Source of the DNA: Paenibacillus soyae
GTDB lineage: Bacteria; Bacillota; Bacilli; Paenibacillales; Paenibacillaceae
Assembly (NCBI RefSeq): GCF_024623455.1
Contig: NZ_JANIPJ010000017.1
Span: 103,594-167,593 of the forward strand
Direction: 5' to 3'
DNA: 64,000 nucleotides
Position 1 is the stretch's first letter. Every line of letters starts with the position of its first letter. The notes below the pieces were generated by a model. The model saw only the letters and a list, made by a program, of their open reading frames with translations, made no database searches and had not been told where the DNA came from. The position numbers and the translations under genes were made by a program. Shown in pieces: positions 40,090-47,771 of this stretch.

Positions 40090-41310
40090 CTACGCCGGAG
40101 GTTGCTTTTGCCGCCTCGGCAGCTTGCGAAGCAGCGAATGCCATGCCCACGCGCCGTTTAACAGCATAAGAGCCCCGGACACATAAAAGAGGCCGTGAAT
40201 GCCGATATAACCAGAGAGAGCTCCGCCGGCTATCGGCCCGATCATATTGCCGAGGCTTAGTGTGCTGCTGTTGAAGCTGTACGCGCGGCTCTCCATGCCG
40301 TCCGGCGTATATTTGCGGATGAGGGAGTTGACCGCCGGTATAAGTCCGCCGAGGAACAGGCCAAGCCCGAATCTAGCGAGCAGCAGCTGCCATACCGTAT
40401 CCGCCATGGCTTGCGGGATAAACGCGAGCGCCGCGCCGACCAGCGAGACGGCGAGCACGCGTTCCGCGCCGATCCGGTCGCTCAGCCTCCCGAGCAGCGG
40501 CGAGGCTATCATGTTGGACAAGCCCGTCACCGAGCCGACGAAGCCGGCTAGAAACGCGAGATTCTCGGTGCTGCCGTGAAGCTCCTGCACGTACAGCGGG
40601 ATGAGCGTCATCGGGCTCATGTTCGCGAATTGAATGAATAGCGTCACGCCGAACAGCGCCATGAGCTGCGGGATTCGGCTGATCCGCTTGAAGCCTTCCA
40701 TGACGGAGGCTTGCACGCGGCTCGCGGCTTTGGCCAGGTCGAACGACTCCTTCACGACGAACAGGGCCAGCAGCGACGCGATGAACAGGAGCGCGCCCGT
40801 GATGTAGAAGATCGGGCGGTAGCCGACCGCGTCGGCAAGCAGCCCGCCGATGAGCGGACCGAGTATCGTGCCCCCGATAGCGCCGGATTGGAGCGAGCCC
40901 ATCGCGAAGCCCATCCGCTCCTTCGGCGTCGTCGCCGAGACGAGGGCGATGGAGGCGGGATTGAACCCGGATATCGTGCCGTTCAGCATGCGGAGCAGCA
41001 GCAGATGCCAAGGATTCGTCGCGAAGCCCATCAGCACCATGACGATCGCCATGCCGAAGCCGGAGCGAAGCAGCATCATTTTGCGGCCGTACCGGTCCGA
41101 CAGCTTGCCCCAGATTGGCTGGAAGATGAAGGCGGTGACGAAGTTCCCCGCGAATATGACGCCGGCCCACACGCCGATCTCATGCGGATCGGACAACCCG
41201 AGCTCGAACTGCAGGTACAGCGTAAGAAACGGGATGATCATGGTCATGCCCGCCATGACGAGAAACTGTCCGAACCAAAGGACGATCAGATTTTTTTTCC
41301 ATTGTTCCAT
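40090..41310 (-). CDS. MFS transporter, multidrug efflux type (DHA1)
   Basis: 406 residues, 12 membrane helices. The loop 2-3 motif GKLSDRYGRKMM, its second-half counterpart GRLSDRIGAERV, and motif C in helix 5 (GAIGGTILGPLIGGLL) mark a proton-coupled drug exporter of the 12-helix DHA1 family. The ATG is preceded by GGAGT on the minus strand. Single gene without an adjacent regulator; substrate unknown. Confidence 0.9.
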   Translation of the reverse strand: MEQWKKNLIVLWFGQFLVMAGMTMIIPFLTLYLQFELGLSDPHEIGVWAGVIFAGNFVTAFIFQPIWGKLSDRYGRKMMLLRSGFGMAIVMVLMGFATNPWHLLLLRMLNGTISGFNPASIALVSATTPKERMGFAMGSLQSGAIGGTILGPLIGGLLADAVGYRPIFYITGALLFIASLLALFVVKESFDLAKAASRVQASVMEGFKRISRIPQLMALFGVTLFIQFANMSPMTLIPLYVQELHGSTENLAFLAGFVGSVTGLSNMIASPLLGRLSDRIGAERVLAVSLVGAALAFIPQAMADTVWQLLLARFGLGLFLGGLIPAVNSLIRKYTPDGMESRAYSFNSSTLSLGNMIGPIAGGALSGYIGIHGLFYVSGALMLLNGAWAWHSLLRKLPRRQKQPPA

Positions 41311-41445
41311 TGATTTTTACTCCGTAATCTCTCGTTTTGTTGTGATAGTAGTGGAAGGGATAGGTAAAAAGGCTTATAGTTTACCGTCATTGTAAAATAG
41401 GATAAATGTACCAAGAAAACAGGTCGAAACTTGTCGTTAACATCG

Positions 41446-41474
41446 TTGACAAGGAACACGACCACTGGTTTAAT
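41446..41474 (+). promoter_or_regulatory. promoter of the type IV pilus operon
   Basis: TTGACA (41446-41451), 17 bases, TTTAAT (41469-41474), about 70 bases before pilB. Confidence 0.65.
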
Positions 41475-41542
41475 TAATAGTATATAGAGCTTTTTCATAG
41501 TTTCATTGAGTAGTTCTAAATACCTAACGGTTGGTGATCGAT

Positions 41543-43219
41543 ATGGCGACTATCCGCAAAAGAATAGGAGATCTCCTGCTGGAGTCTGGCGTCATAAGCG
41601 AGGACCAGCTTCGCACCGCGCTCGAGAAGCAGCGGGAAACGAAGATGAGATTGGGAGATATGCTGATCTCCTTAGGATACATCACCCAGCAGCAATTTAT
41701 TGAAGCATTGGAATTTCAATTGGGTATACCGCATGTTCAGCTGTACCGGTACAAGATCGAACCGAAAATCGTTCAGCTCATTTCCCAGAAGCTGGCCGAT
41801 CAGCATTGCGTCATGCCCATTCGCTTGGAAAGCAATAAGCTAATACTCGCGATGGCCGATCCATTAGATTATTTTGCCATAGATGAAATCCGAATCGCAA
41901 CCGGACTGCGCGTAGAACCGGTAATTGCTTCCAAGAGTGAACTTTTGGCGACGATCAGCCGATATTATGGATTGCAGGACACAATCGAGCAAATTACTCA
42001 AAATTTGCAGCTTCGCGACTTGGATGAAGACACCGCGATTAAGGATGAGGATTCCCCTGTCGTCAAGACGGTTAATCAGATTATTACGCAGGCCGTTCAG
42101 CTTGGGGCAAGTGATATTCATCTGGACCCGCAGGACGGCAGCTACCGTATTCGTTACCGCGTTGATGGAGTTATGCGAACGGAGCGCACCTTACCGCCCG
42201 GCATGCATGGCATTATTGCGGCCCGCATCAAAATTATGGCGAACCTGAACGTCGCAGAGAGAAGAATTCCTCAAGACGGCAGGGTTGAACTGGAGATCGA
42301 TTTCCGGAAGGTTGACGTCCGGATTTCGACTCTGCCAACAATCCATGGCGAGAAGGTTGTTATTCGCGTCCTCGATCTCGGACACTCCTTAGCGGATATT
42401 AGCAAGCTCGCTCTCTCTCCGCGCAATGAGGAAGCATTCCGAAGAAGCATCGAGATGGCTCACGGCGTCGTGTTAATTACCGGCCCAACCGGAAGCGGGA
42501 AGTCGACGACGCTATATTCGGCGCTCGCTCACCTCAACAAGGACGACGTCAATATTATAACCGTCGAGGACCCGGTCGAATATCAGATGGAAGGTATTAA
42601 TCAAGTCCAAGTGAATACAACGACGGGGTTGTCGTTCGCGAGAGGACTTCGGGCGATTCTACGGCAAGATCCGAACATAATTATGTTGGGCGAGATTCGG
42701 GACTCTGAGACGGCGGAAATATCGGTTCGCGCGGCGATGACGGGGCACTTGGTGCTGAGCACCTTGCATACCAATAGCGCCGTCGGTTCGATAAGCAGGC
42801 TTATCGATATGGGCGTGGAGCCGTTCCTTATATCATCTTCCGTCAATTGCATTATGGCGCAGCGGTTAGTAAGACGTGTTTGCCCGAATTGCTCGGGTTC
42901 ATACGCGCCGTCGGACAAAGAGCTCGAATTGTTGCAAGCGCATGGAATCAAGGCTACGACCCTCCGTAAAGGAGCCGGTTGCAGCGAATGCGGCCGGACA
43001 GGCTTTAAGGGAAGGTTAGCGATTCATGAACTCCTTGTCGTGGACAATCATCTTCGTACGATGATTATGGACAAGAGCTCGGATCACGAATACTACAACC
43101 ATGCGCTTAATCAAGGCATGATTCCGCTGATGGTGGACGGGCTCGAGAAAGCGGCGCAAGGCTTGACGACCGTTACGGAAATTTATCGCGTGTTAGGGCA
43201 AGGAGATGAAAAGCTGTGA
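41543..43219 (+). CDS. pilB: type IV pilus assembly ATPase PilB (GspE family)
   Basis: 558 residues. An N-terminal MshEN/GspE-N domain (IGDLLLESGVISEDQLRTAL) precedes the hexameric ATPase: Walker A GPTGSGKST near residue 314, Asp box VEDPVEYQM, Walker B ILRQDPNIIMLGEIRD and His box HLVLSTLHTNSA, and the Zn tetracysteine CPNC ... CSEC near 450-480. It powers pilin polymerisation from the cytoplasmic side. The ATG at 41543 has GGTGAT upstream; an in-frame codon at 41531 lies before that site. Confidence 0.96.
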   Translation: MATIRKRIGDLLLESGVISEDQLRTALEKQRETKMRLGDMLISLGYITQQQFIEALEFQLGIPHVQLYRYKIEPKIVQLISQKLADQHCVMPIRLESNKLILAMADPLDYFAIDEIRIATGLRVEPVIASKSELLATISRYYGLQDTIEQITQNLQLRDLDEDTAIKDEDSPVVKTVNQIITQAVQLGASDIHLDPQDGSYRIRYRVDGVMRTERTLPPGMHGIIAARIKIMANLNVAERRIPQDGRVELEIDFRKVDVRISTLPTIHGEKVVIRVLDLGHSLADISKLALSPRNEEAFRRSIEMAHGVVLITGPTGSGKSTTLYSALAHLNKDDVNIITVEDPVEYQMEGINQVQVNTTTGLSFARGLRAILRQDPNIIMLGEIRDSETAEISVRAAMTGHLVLSTLHTNSAVGSISRLIDMGVEPFLISSSVNCIMAQRLVRRVCPNCSGSYAPSDKELELLQAHGIKATTLRKGAGCSECGRTGFKGRLAIHELLVVDNHLRTMIMDKSSDHEYYNHALNQGMIPLMVDGLEKAAQGLTTVTEIYRVLGQGDEKL

Positions 43220-43237
43220 AGACGGGAGGGCTGGACT

Positions 43238-44275
43238 ATGAACGCCATTGAATTACTGCAATTGGCGCATTCCAGGGGTGTATCGGATATCCATGTTACG
43301 GTTAATTCTCCCGTTATATTCCGGCTATTCGGAGAGCTCCGCCCGGTAAACGATTTGGTGATGAAGCCTCGTGATACCGAAGAGCTAGCGAAGCAAATTA
43401 TGACCGAAGAGCAGTTTAAGAGGCTTCGGGAAGTGGGAGAAGCGGATTTTTCCTACGGTATTCCTCAGCTAGCCCGCTTCAGGGTGAACGCTTATTTGCA
43501 GAGGGGGAGCGTCGGACTAGCCATTCGTATCGTGCCTAACCGAATTCCTTCCATGGAGGAGCTCGGGCTGCCGCTTATCGCCCAATCTTTTATACAGAAA
43601 CCGCAAGGCTTATTGCTGGTGACTGGGCCTACCGGAAGCGGCAAATCGACGACGCTGGCATCCATGATCGAGCATCTCAATCGGACCGATAATCTGCACA
43701 TCATCACCTTGGAGGACCCGATCGAGTTTATCTACAATCACAAGAAGTCAATGGTCAACCAGAGGGAGGTTGGGCTTGATACGAGCTCCTTCGCGTCCGG
43801 CCTTAGGGCCGCGTTAAGACAGGATCCTGACGTGCTGCTGGTAGGCGAGCTTCGGGATTTGGATACGATCAGTACGGCCATTACGGCAGCAGAGACGGGG
43901 CATCTGGTGCTGGGCACTCTTCATACCGCTGACGCTCCGCAGACGATTGACCGGATCATCGACGTATTCCCGGCCGACATGCAAGCGCAGATTAGAGTTC
44001 AGCTTGCTTCTGTTCTGCTTGGCGTCATCTCTCAACGACTATTGCCGCGGAGAGTCGGCGGGGGAAGAACGGCAGCCTACGAGCTGCTTGTCAATACGCC
44101 GGCCATCGCCAACTTGATCCGAACGGAGAAGGTCTACCAGATACGTTCGGTCATGCAGACAGGCAAAGCTTACGGTATGCAGACGATGGAGAATGCTCTG
44201 CGTGAGCTCGTGAATCAAGGCGTCGTTGCGTTGGAGTCCGCGCAGGAAGCTCATTTCGGTTTCGGTGACCTATAG
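43238..44275 (+). CDS. pilT: type IV pilus retraction ATPase PilT
   Basis: 345 residues. Walker A GPTGSGKST near residues 129-137, Asp box LEDPIEFIYNH, Walker B LRQDPDVLLVGELRD, His box HLVLGTLHTADA, and the PilT-specific AIRxVP motif (AIRIVPNRIPS). The C-terminal AYELLV stands where PilT has AIRNLIRE-like residues nearby (IANLIRTEK). It depolymerises pili, giving twitching motility or DNA uptake force. GGGAGG precedes the ATG, 18 bases after pilB. Confidence 0.96.
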   Translation: MNAIELLQLAHSRGVSDIHVTVNSPVIFRLFGELRPVNDLVMKPRDTEELAKQIMTEEQFKRLREVGEADFSYGIPQLARFRVNAYLQRGSVGLAIRIVPNRIPSMEELGLPLIAQSFIQKPQGLLLVTGPTGSGKSTTLASMIEHLNRTDNLHIITLEDPIEFIYNHKKSMVNQREVGLDTSSFASGLRAALRQDPDVLLVGELRDLDTISTAITAAETGHLVLGTLHTADAPQTIDRIIDVFPADMQAQIRVQLASVLLGVISQRLLPRRVGGGRTAAYELLVNTPAIANLIRTEKVYQIRSVMQTGKAYGMQTMENALRELVNQGVVALESAQEAHFGFGDL

Positions 44276-44297
44276 GAGATAGTCAGGAGGTGTGCCT

Positions 44298-45509
44298 ATG
44301 CCCAAATACCGATACAAAGCAATTAGCGCAGACGGGAAAAAATCGACGGGTATTGTAGAGGCGAACTCGCTTCAACGGGCTAGGGAATCGATCACCGAGA
44401 AGGGCTTATGGCTAACGGAGATCGTGGATACCAACGAAACGACTTTGTACAAGGAAATTTCGTTCGGCGGGCCGACGGTGAAGACGGACCATTTCACGAT
44501 CTTCTGCAGACAGCTGGCTACAATGTACCGTGCTGGCGTCAGTCTTGTTGAAGCCGTTCAAATTCTACGGGATCAGACAGCAAGCAAAACGTTGTCAAAG
44601 CTGCTTGACAGTATTGCCGAGGAGATGAGAGGCGGCAAGCAGCTGTCCGAAGCAGCGGCGGCCTATCCCAGCGTGTTTAGCCCTGTCTTCATCTACATGG
44701 TCCAAGCCGGGGAAGTGGCGGGTAACCTGGACGTCATGCTGGAGCGTCTAGCCGTCTTCTTCGAGAAGGAACGGAACACAAAGGAAAAAGTAAAGTCGGC
44801 GATGATCTATCCCGCCATCATGCTTGTCCTTATGATTATCGTTGTATTTTTTATGATGATCTTCGTTATCCCTCAATATGCGATAAGCTTTGAAGGGATG
44901 GGAATCGAGCTTCCGTTGCCGACTCGAATCGTCATGGCGGTAAGCGAATTTATTCAAGGCTATTGGTACGTTGTAATCGCGATGTTGTTCCTTCCAGGCG
45001 TGATTTGGAGGTATATCCGCAGAACGGAGAGCGGTAGGCGGCAGTTAGATTATCTGGTATTGAAAATTCCGGTGTTCGGCACGCTGTGGCATAAGCAGGC
45101 GATCGCCCGTTTCTCACGGACGTTCAGCTCGCTGCTAGGAGCGGCCATTCCCCTGATGCAGGGTCTCACCATCGTGTCCAATGTTGTAGGTAACGCCGCG
45201 ATAAGCAGTGTTATCACCGGCATGAAGGAGAAGGTGATGGGCGGGGATTCGATGTCTGAGCCGCTGAAGCAATCCAAGCTGTTCCCACCAATGGTTGTCC
45301 AGATGATGGCGATTGGCGAGCGATCAGGCTCCGTCGAGGACATGCTGGACAAGGTCGCAGACTTCTATGAAGCCGACGTCGACCAGATGGCCGAACGGCT
45401 CAAAGCGCTGCTCGAGCCGATTATGATTGTGTTGCTTACCGGTATCGTAGGGGTCATCGTCATGGCGGTTATGATGCCTACCTTCAAGATGATGGAAAGT
45501 TACTTATAA
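44298..45509 (+). CDS. pilC: type IV pilus inner-membrane platform protein PilC (GspF family)
   Basis: 403 residues with two homologous cytoplasmic GspF domains (FCRQLATMYRAGVSLVEA and FSRTFSSLLGAAIPLMQG) and three membrane helices (near 170-195, 220-240 and 375-398). It couples the ATPases to pilin extraction. The ATG at 44298 lies 7 bases after AGGAGG; the GTG at 44292 is too close to that site. It follows pilT by 22 bases. Confidence 0.95.
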   Translation: MPKYRYKAISADGKKSTGIVEANSLQRARESITEKGLWLTEIVDTNETTLYKEISFGGPTVKTDHFTIFCRQLATMYRAGVSLVEAVQILRDQTASKTLSKLLDSIAEEMRGGKQLSEAAAAYPSVFSPVFIYMVQAGEVAGNLDVMLERLAVFFEKERNTKEKVKSAMIYPAIMLVLMIIVVFFMMIFVIPQYAISFEGMGIELPLPTRIVMAVSEFIQGYWYVVIAMLFLPGVIWRYIRRTESGRRQLDYLVLKIPVFGTLWHKQAIARFSRTFSSLLGAAIPLMQGLTIVSNVVGNAAISSVITGMKEKVMGGDSMSEPLKQSKLFPPMVVQMMAIGERSGSVEDMLDKVADFYEADVDQMAERLKALLEPIMIVLLTGIVGVIVMAVMMPTFKMMESYL

Positions 45510-45565
45510 CGGTTTCACTGAAACACCACATACATCATTTTTACAAATCGAGAGGAGAATGCAAC

Positions 45566-45925
45566 ATGTTGGCTGCACTGAAAAAAAATGAAAAAGGTTT
45601 GACTCTTATTGAGCTTTTGGCGGTACTCGTCATTGTGGGGATTATCGCGGCGATTGCTATTCCGGCGATTGGTAACACAATTAGTAATTCTAAAACAAAA
45701 GCTGATGCTGCGACTGATGCTATGATAAAAGAATCTGTCATGCGCTATCTTGTAGATGAAAGTATTACAACAACTACTTCAGCAACTGATATTACTGTAT
45801 TGGTAACAAAAGGGTACCTAAATGCTGAACCTACTTGGCAAAATACTGCAAATGAAAAAACACATTTTACAGCTACATTAAGTGCATCAAATGCGTGGAC
45901 AGTTTCTTTAACTAAACAACCATAG
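45566..45925 (+). CDS. pilA: type IV major pilin-like prepilin
   Basis: 119 residues. A short basic leader ending KNEKG is followed by LTLIELLAVLVIVGIIAAIAIP (in parts: LTLIELLAVL, VIVGIIAAIAIPAI), the class III prepilin helix with the invariant Glu5; cleavage is expected after Gly11. The small beta-type C-terminal domain is Thr-rich and has no cysteine pair. GAGAGGAG precedes the ATG. The gene is noticeably more A+T-rich than its neighbours after the first 100 bases. As the first prepilin after pilC it is the likely major pilin. Confidence 0.93.
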   Translation: MLAALKKNEKGLTLIELLAVLVIVGIIAAIAIPAIGNTISNSKTKADAATDAMIKESVMRYLVDESITTTTSATDITVLVTKGYLNAEPTWQNTANEKTHFTATLSASNAWTVSLTKQP

Positions 45926-45939
45926 GGACGTTTTGCTTA

Positions 45940-46722
45940 ATGAATGAGCTGCAGCTTGTTGTTTTTCTAGTATTTGGGATCTTTATTACACCAATCCTCA
46001 ACACAATCGCTATCCAGTGGGATAACAGGCTTTCGCCTGCTTATCCCCCCACTTATTGCACAAGCGGCACACATCTTGCCAGCCGTTGGTCTATAATGAC
46101 GATCCCTGCCATCTTGTCTCAAACAAGGCGCCAATGCTCAACTTGTGGTAATGGCACTTGGTGGAGATATGCTATAGCAGAGCCAATTACGGGTCTGCTG
46201 TTTGTTTATTCGGCTTATTATTTTGGCTTTACTCCAGAGCTAATCGTTTCGCTCGTTTTTATCTCGGTGCTTGTCATCATCGTGCAGACCGATCTAACGG
46301 CGATGATTATTCCGAATAAAGTTGTGTTTCCAGCTGTGGCGCTGATGCTCGTATTTCGTCTTTTCATTCATCCCATGTCAATTGGCACCTATCTTTGGGG
46401 GGCAATCGCAGGAAGCGGAGCGCTTCTGCTAATCGGATTGCTGTCCGGGTGGATGTTCAAGAAGGAGAGCGTGGGCGGAGGCGACATCAAGCTGTATGTG
46501 TTTATCGGACTTGTGTTAGGCGTCAAGCTGACGCTATTGAGTTTATTTCTTGCGAGCATAGCGGGTTTAATTGGTGGAGTGGCGCTGCTGCTTGCGGGGA
46601 GATACGCGAAAGGCATGACGATTCCGTTCGGACCCTATATTGCGGTCGGTTCGGTCGCCGCTTATTGGTGGGGCGAACCGCTCGTTCAAAGCTACTTGCG
46701 ATTCGCAGGGTTTGCAGGCTAA
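45940..46722 (+). CDS. pilD: prepilin leader peptidase / N-methyltransferase
   Basis: 260 residues, about eight membrane helices. The aspartyl-protease residues are Asp118 (QTDLTAMIIPN) and Asp182 (GGGDIKLYVFIG). The N-terminal cytoplasmic methylation loop usually has two C-x2-C pairs; here only CSTC (66-69) and one isolated Cys40 remain. No good ribosome site is seen before the ATG, 14 bases after the pilin gene. Its stop overlaps that of the convergent prepilin gene by 4 bases. Confidence 0.9.
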   Translation: MNELQLVVFLVFGIFITPILNTIAIQWDNRLSPAYPPTYCTSGTHLASRWSIMTIPAILSQTRRQCSTCGNGTWWRYAIAEPITGLLFVYSAYYFGFTPELIVSLVFISVLVIIVQTDLTAMIIPNKVVFPAVALMLVFRLFIHPMSIGTYLWGAIAGSGALLLIGLLSGWMFKKESVGGGDIKLYVFIGLVLGVKLTLLSLFLASIAGLIGGVALLLAGRYAKGMTIPFGPYIAVGSVAAYWWGEPLVQSYLRFAGFAG

Positions 46723-47222
46723 CTATTCGGCGAATAAACCGTTGTGCTTGTCGTATGAACCTGATTGTTAGGCAGGTACATTTCAAGAGTTACTTCGACT
46801 TTGCTATCAAAAGTGTGAAAAACGATGTTTTTCACTTTATTTGAGAAGGTATGCGTCGCAGGTTCTGAAGCTAGTTCGCCTGCGTCGTTTTTTAACTGGT
46901 ATTCAACGGTTAGGGTATTTGTCGCGGCATCAAATTTGTAATCAGCGAATTGACCTTCAACGACATCCTCCAGCCGCAAGTTGCTGCCGGTTCGACTCTC
47001 CAATGAAGGCGGGATCAAGCCTATTCTGACAGTGCCGACAATATGATTCATAATATCTCGAGATTGCTGAAGGGTTTGTTCTCTTTCGGATACTTGCTTT
47101 GTACCCAAGCTGGAATATTGAAGCATGTAGATCAGAGAGCCCAATATAAGCACCGTCAGCACAAGTACGCCAAGCACTTCGACTAATGTCAATCCTTTTT
47201 CGTTACGCAGCTGCTTGAACAT
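46719..47222 (-). CDS. minor prepilin, class III signal
   Basis: 167 residues. Leader MFKQLRNEKG, then LTLVEVLGVLVLTVLILGSL with Glu5 after the cleavage site; the soluble part (residues 35-167) is beta-rich. It resembles GspJ/PilW-type minor pseudopilins. AAGGAG lies 8 bases before the ATG. It lies with the next gene in an inverted two-gene block on the minus strand inside the pilus locus, transcribed second, 15 bases after its partner. Confidence 0.9.
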   Translation of the reverse strand: MFKQLRNEKGLTLVEVLGVLVLTVLILGSLIYMLQYSSLGTKQVSEREQTLQQSRDIMNHIVGTVRIGLIPPSLESRTGSNLRLEDVVEGQFADYKFDAATNTLTVEYQLKNDAGELASEPATHTFSNKVKNIVFHTFDSKVEVTLEMYLPNNQVHTTSTTVYSPNS

Positions 47223-47237
47223 GCTGATGGCTCCTTC

Positions 47238-47696
47238 CTAATGATAGAATTCGACGAAAGCGGTCACTTCAAACGTTTTGTTAGAAGCCAAATCAGTTGA
47301 ACGGACCGTTATTTTACGGAATAGGTTGTCCAGATTAACGGATTTGTCCGCTGCTTGGGCAGAACCGAGTCCGGCTTGAGATGAAATAATATCGACCTTA
47401 TAAGCGGGCGAGGAGCTGTTCGGGTAATAGACCGTCACGGGCTGCAACGAACGTAAACCCGACAGATTCAAGCTTTGTCCATATATAGTGACGGACGTGG
47501 TTGATTTCGGAAGCTCGTGCTTGATTTGCTCTAACGTATTGCGTGTAATAATAACCGATTGATCGGTTTTTTCATTATCCTTCGTATGAATGGAAGCTTG
47601 TTGAAGAATAAACGTAATGCCAAGTATCGCGATTCCGAGCAGGACGATGGATCCCAGCACCTCGATAAGCGTAAGTCCTCTCTGATTGCGCAGCAT
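47238..47696 (-). CDS. minor prepilin, class III signal
   Basis: 152 residues. Leader MLRNQRG then LTLIEVLGSIVLLGIAILGI with the conserved Glu5. The C-terminal domain is small and beta-rich; it resembles GspI/PilV-type minor pseudopilins. GAGGAGG lies 7 bases before the ATG. It is the first gene of the inverted block; the 75-base gap to the divergent anchored beta-helix gene at 47772 must hold both promoters. Confidence 0.9.
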   Translation of the reverse strand: MLRNQRGLTLIEVLGSIVLLGIAILGITFILQQASIHTKDNEKTDQSVIITRNTLEQIKHELPKSTTSVTIYGQSLNLSGLRSLQPVTVYYPNSSSPAYKVDIISSQAGLGSAQAADKSVNLDNLFRKITVRSTDLASNKTFEVTAFVEFYH

Positions 47697-47771
47697 GTAA
47701 GATCCTCCTCACAATTGAAAGTAATCGCATTGGTTTACTCCAAGAATAATATGATAGCGGAGGTAAAGGCA

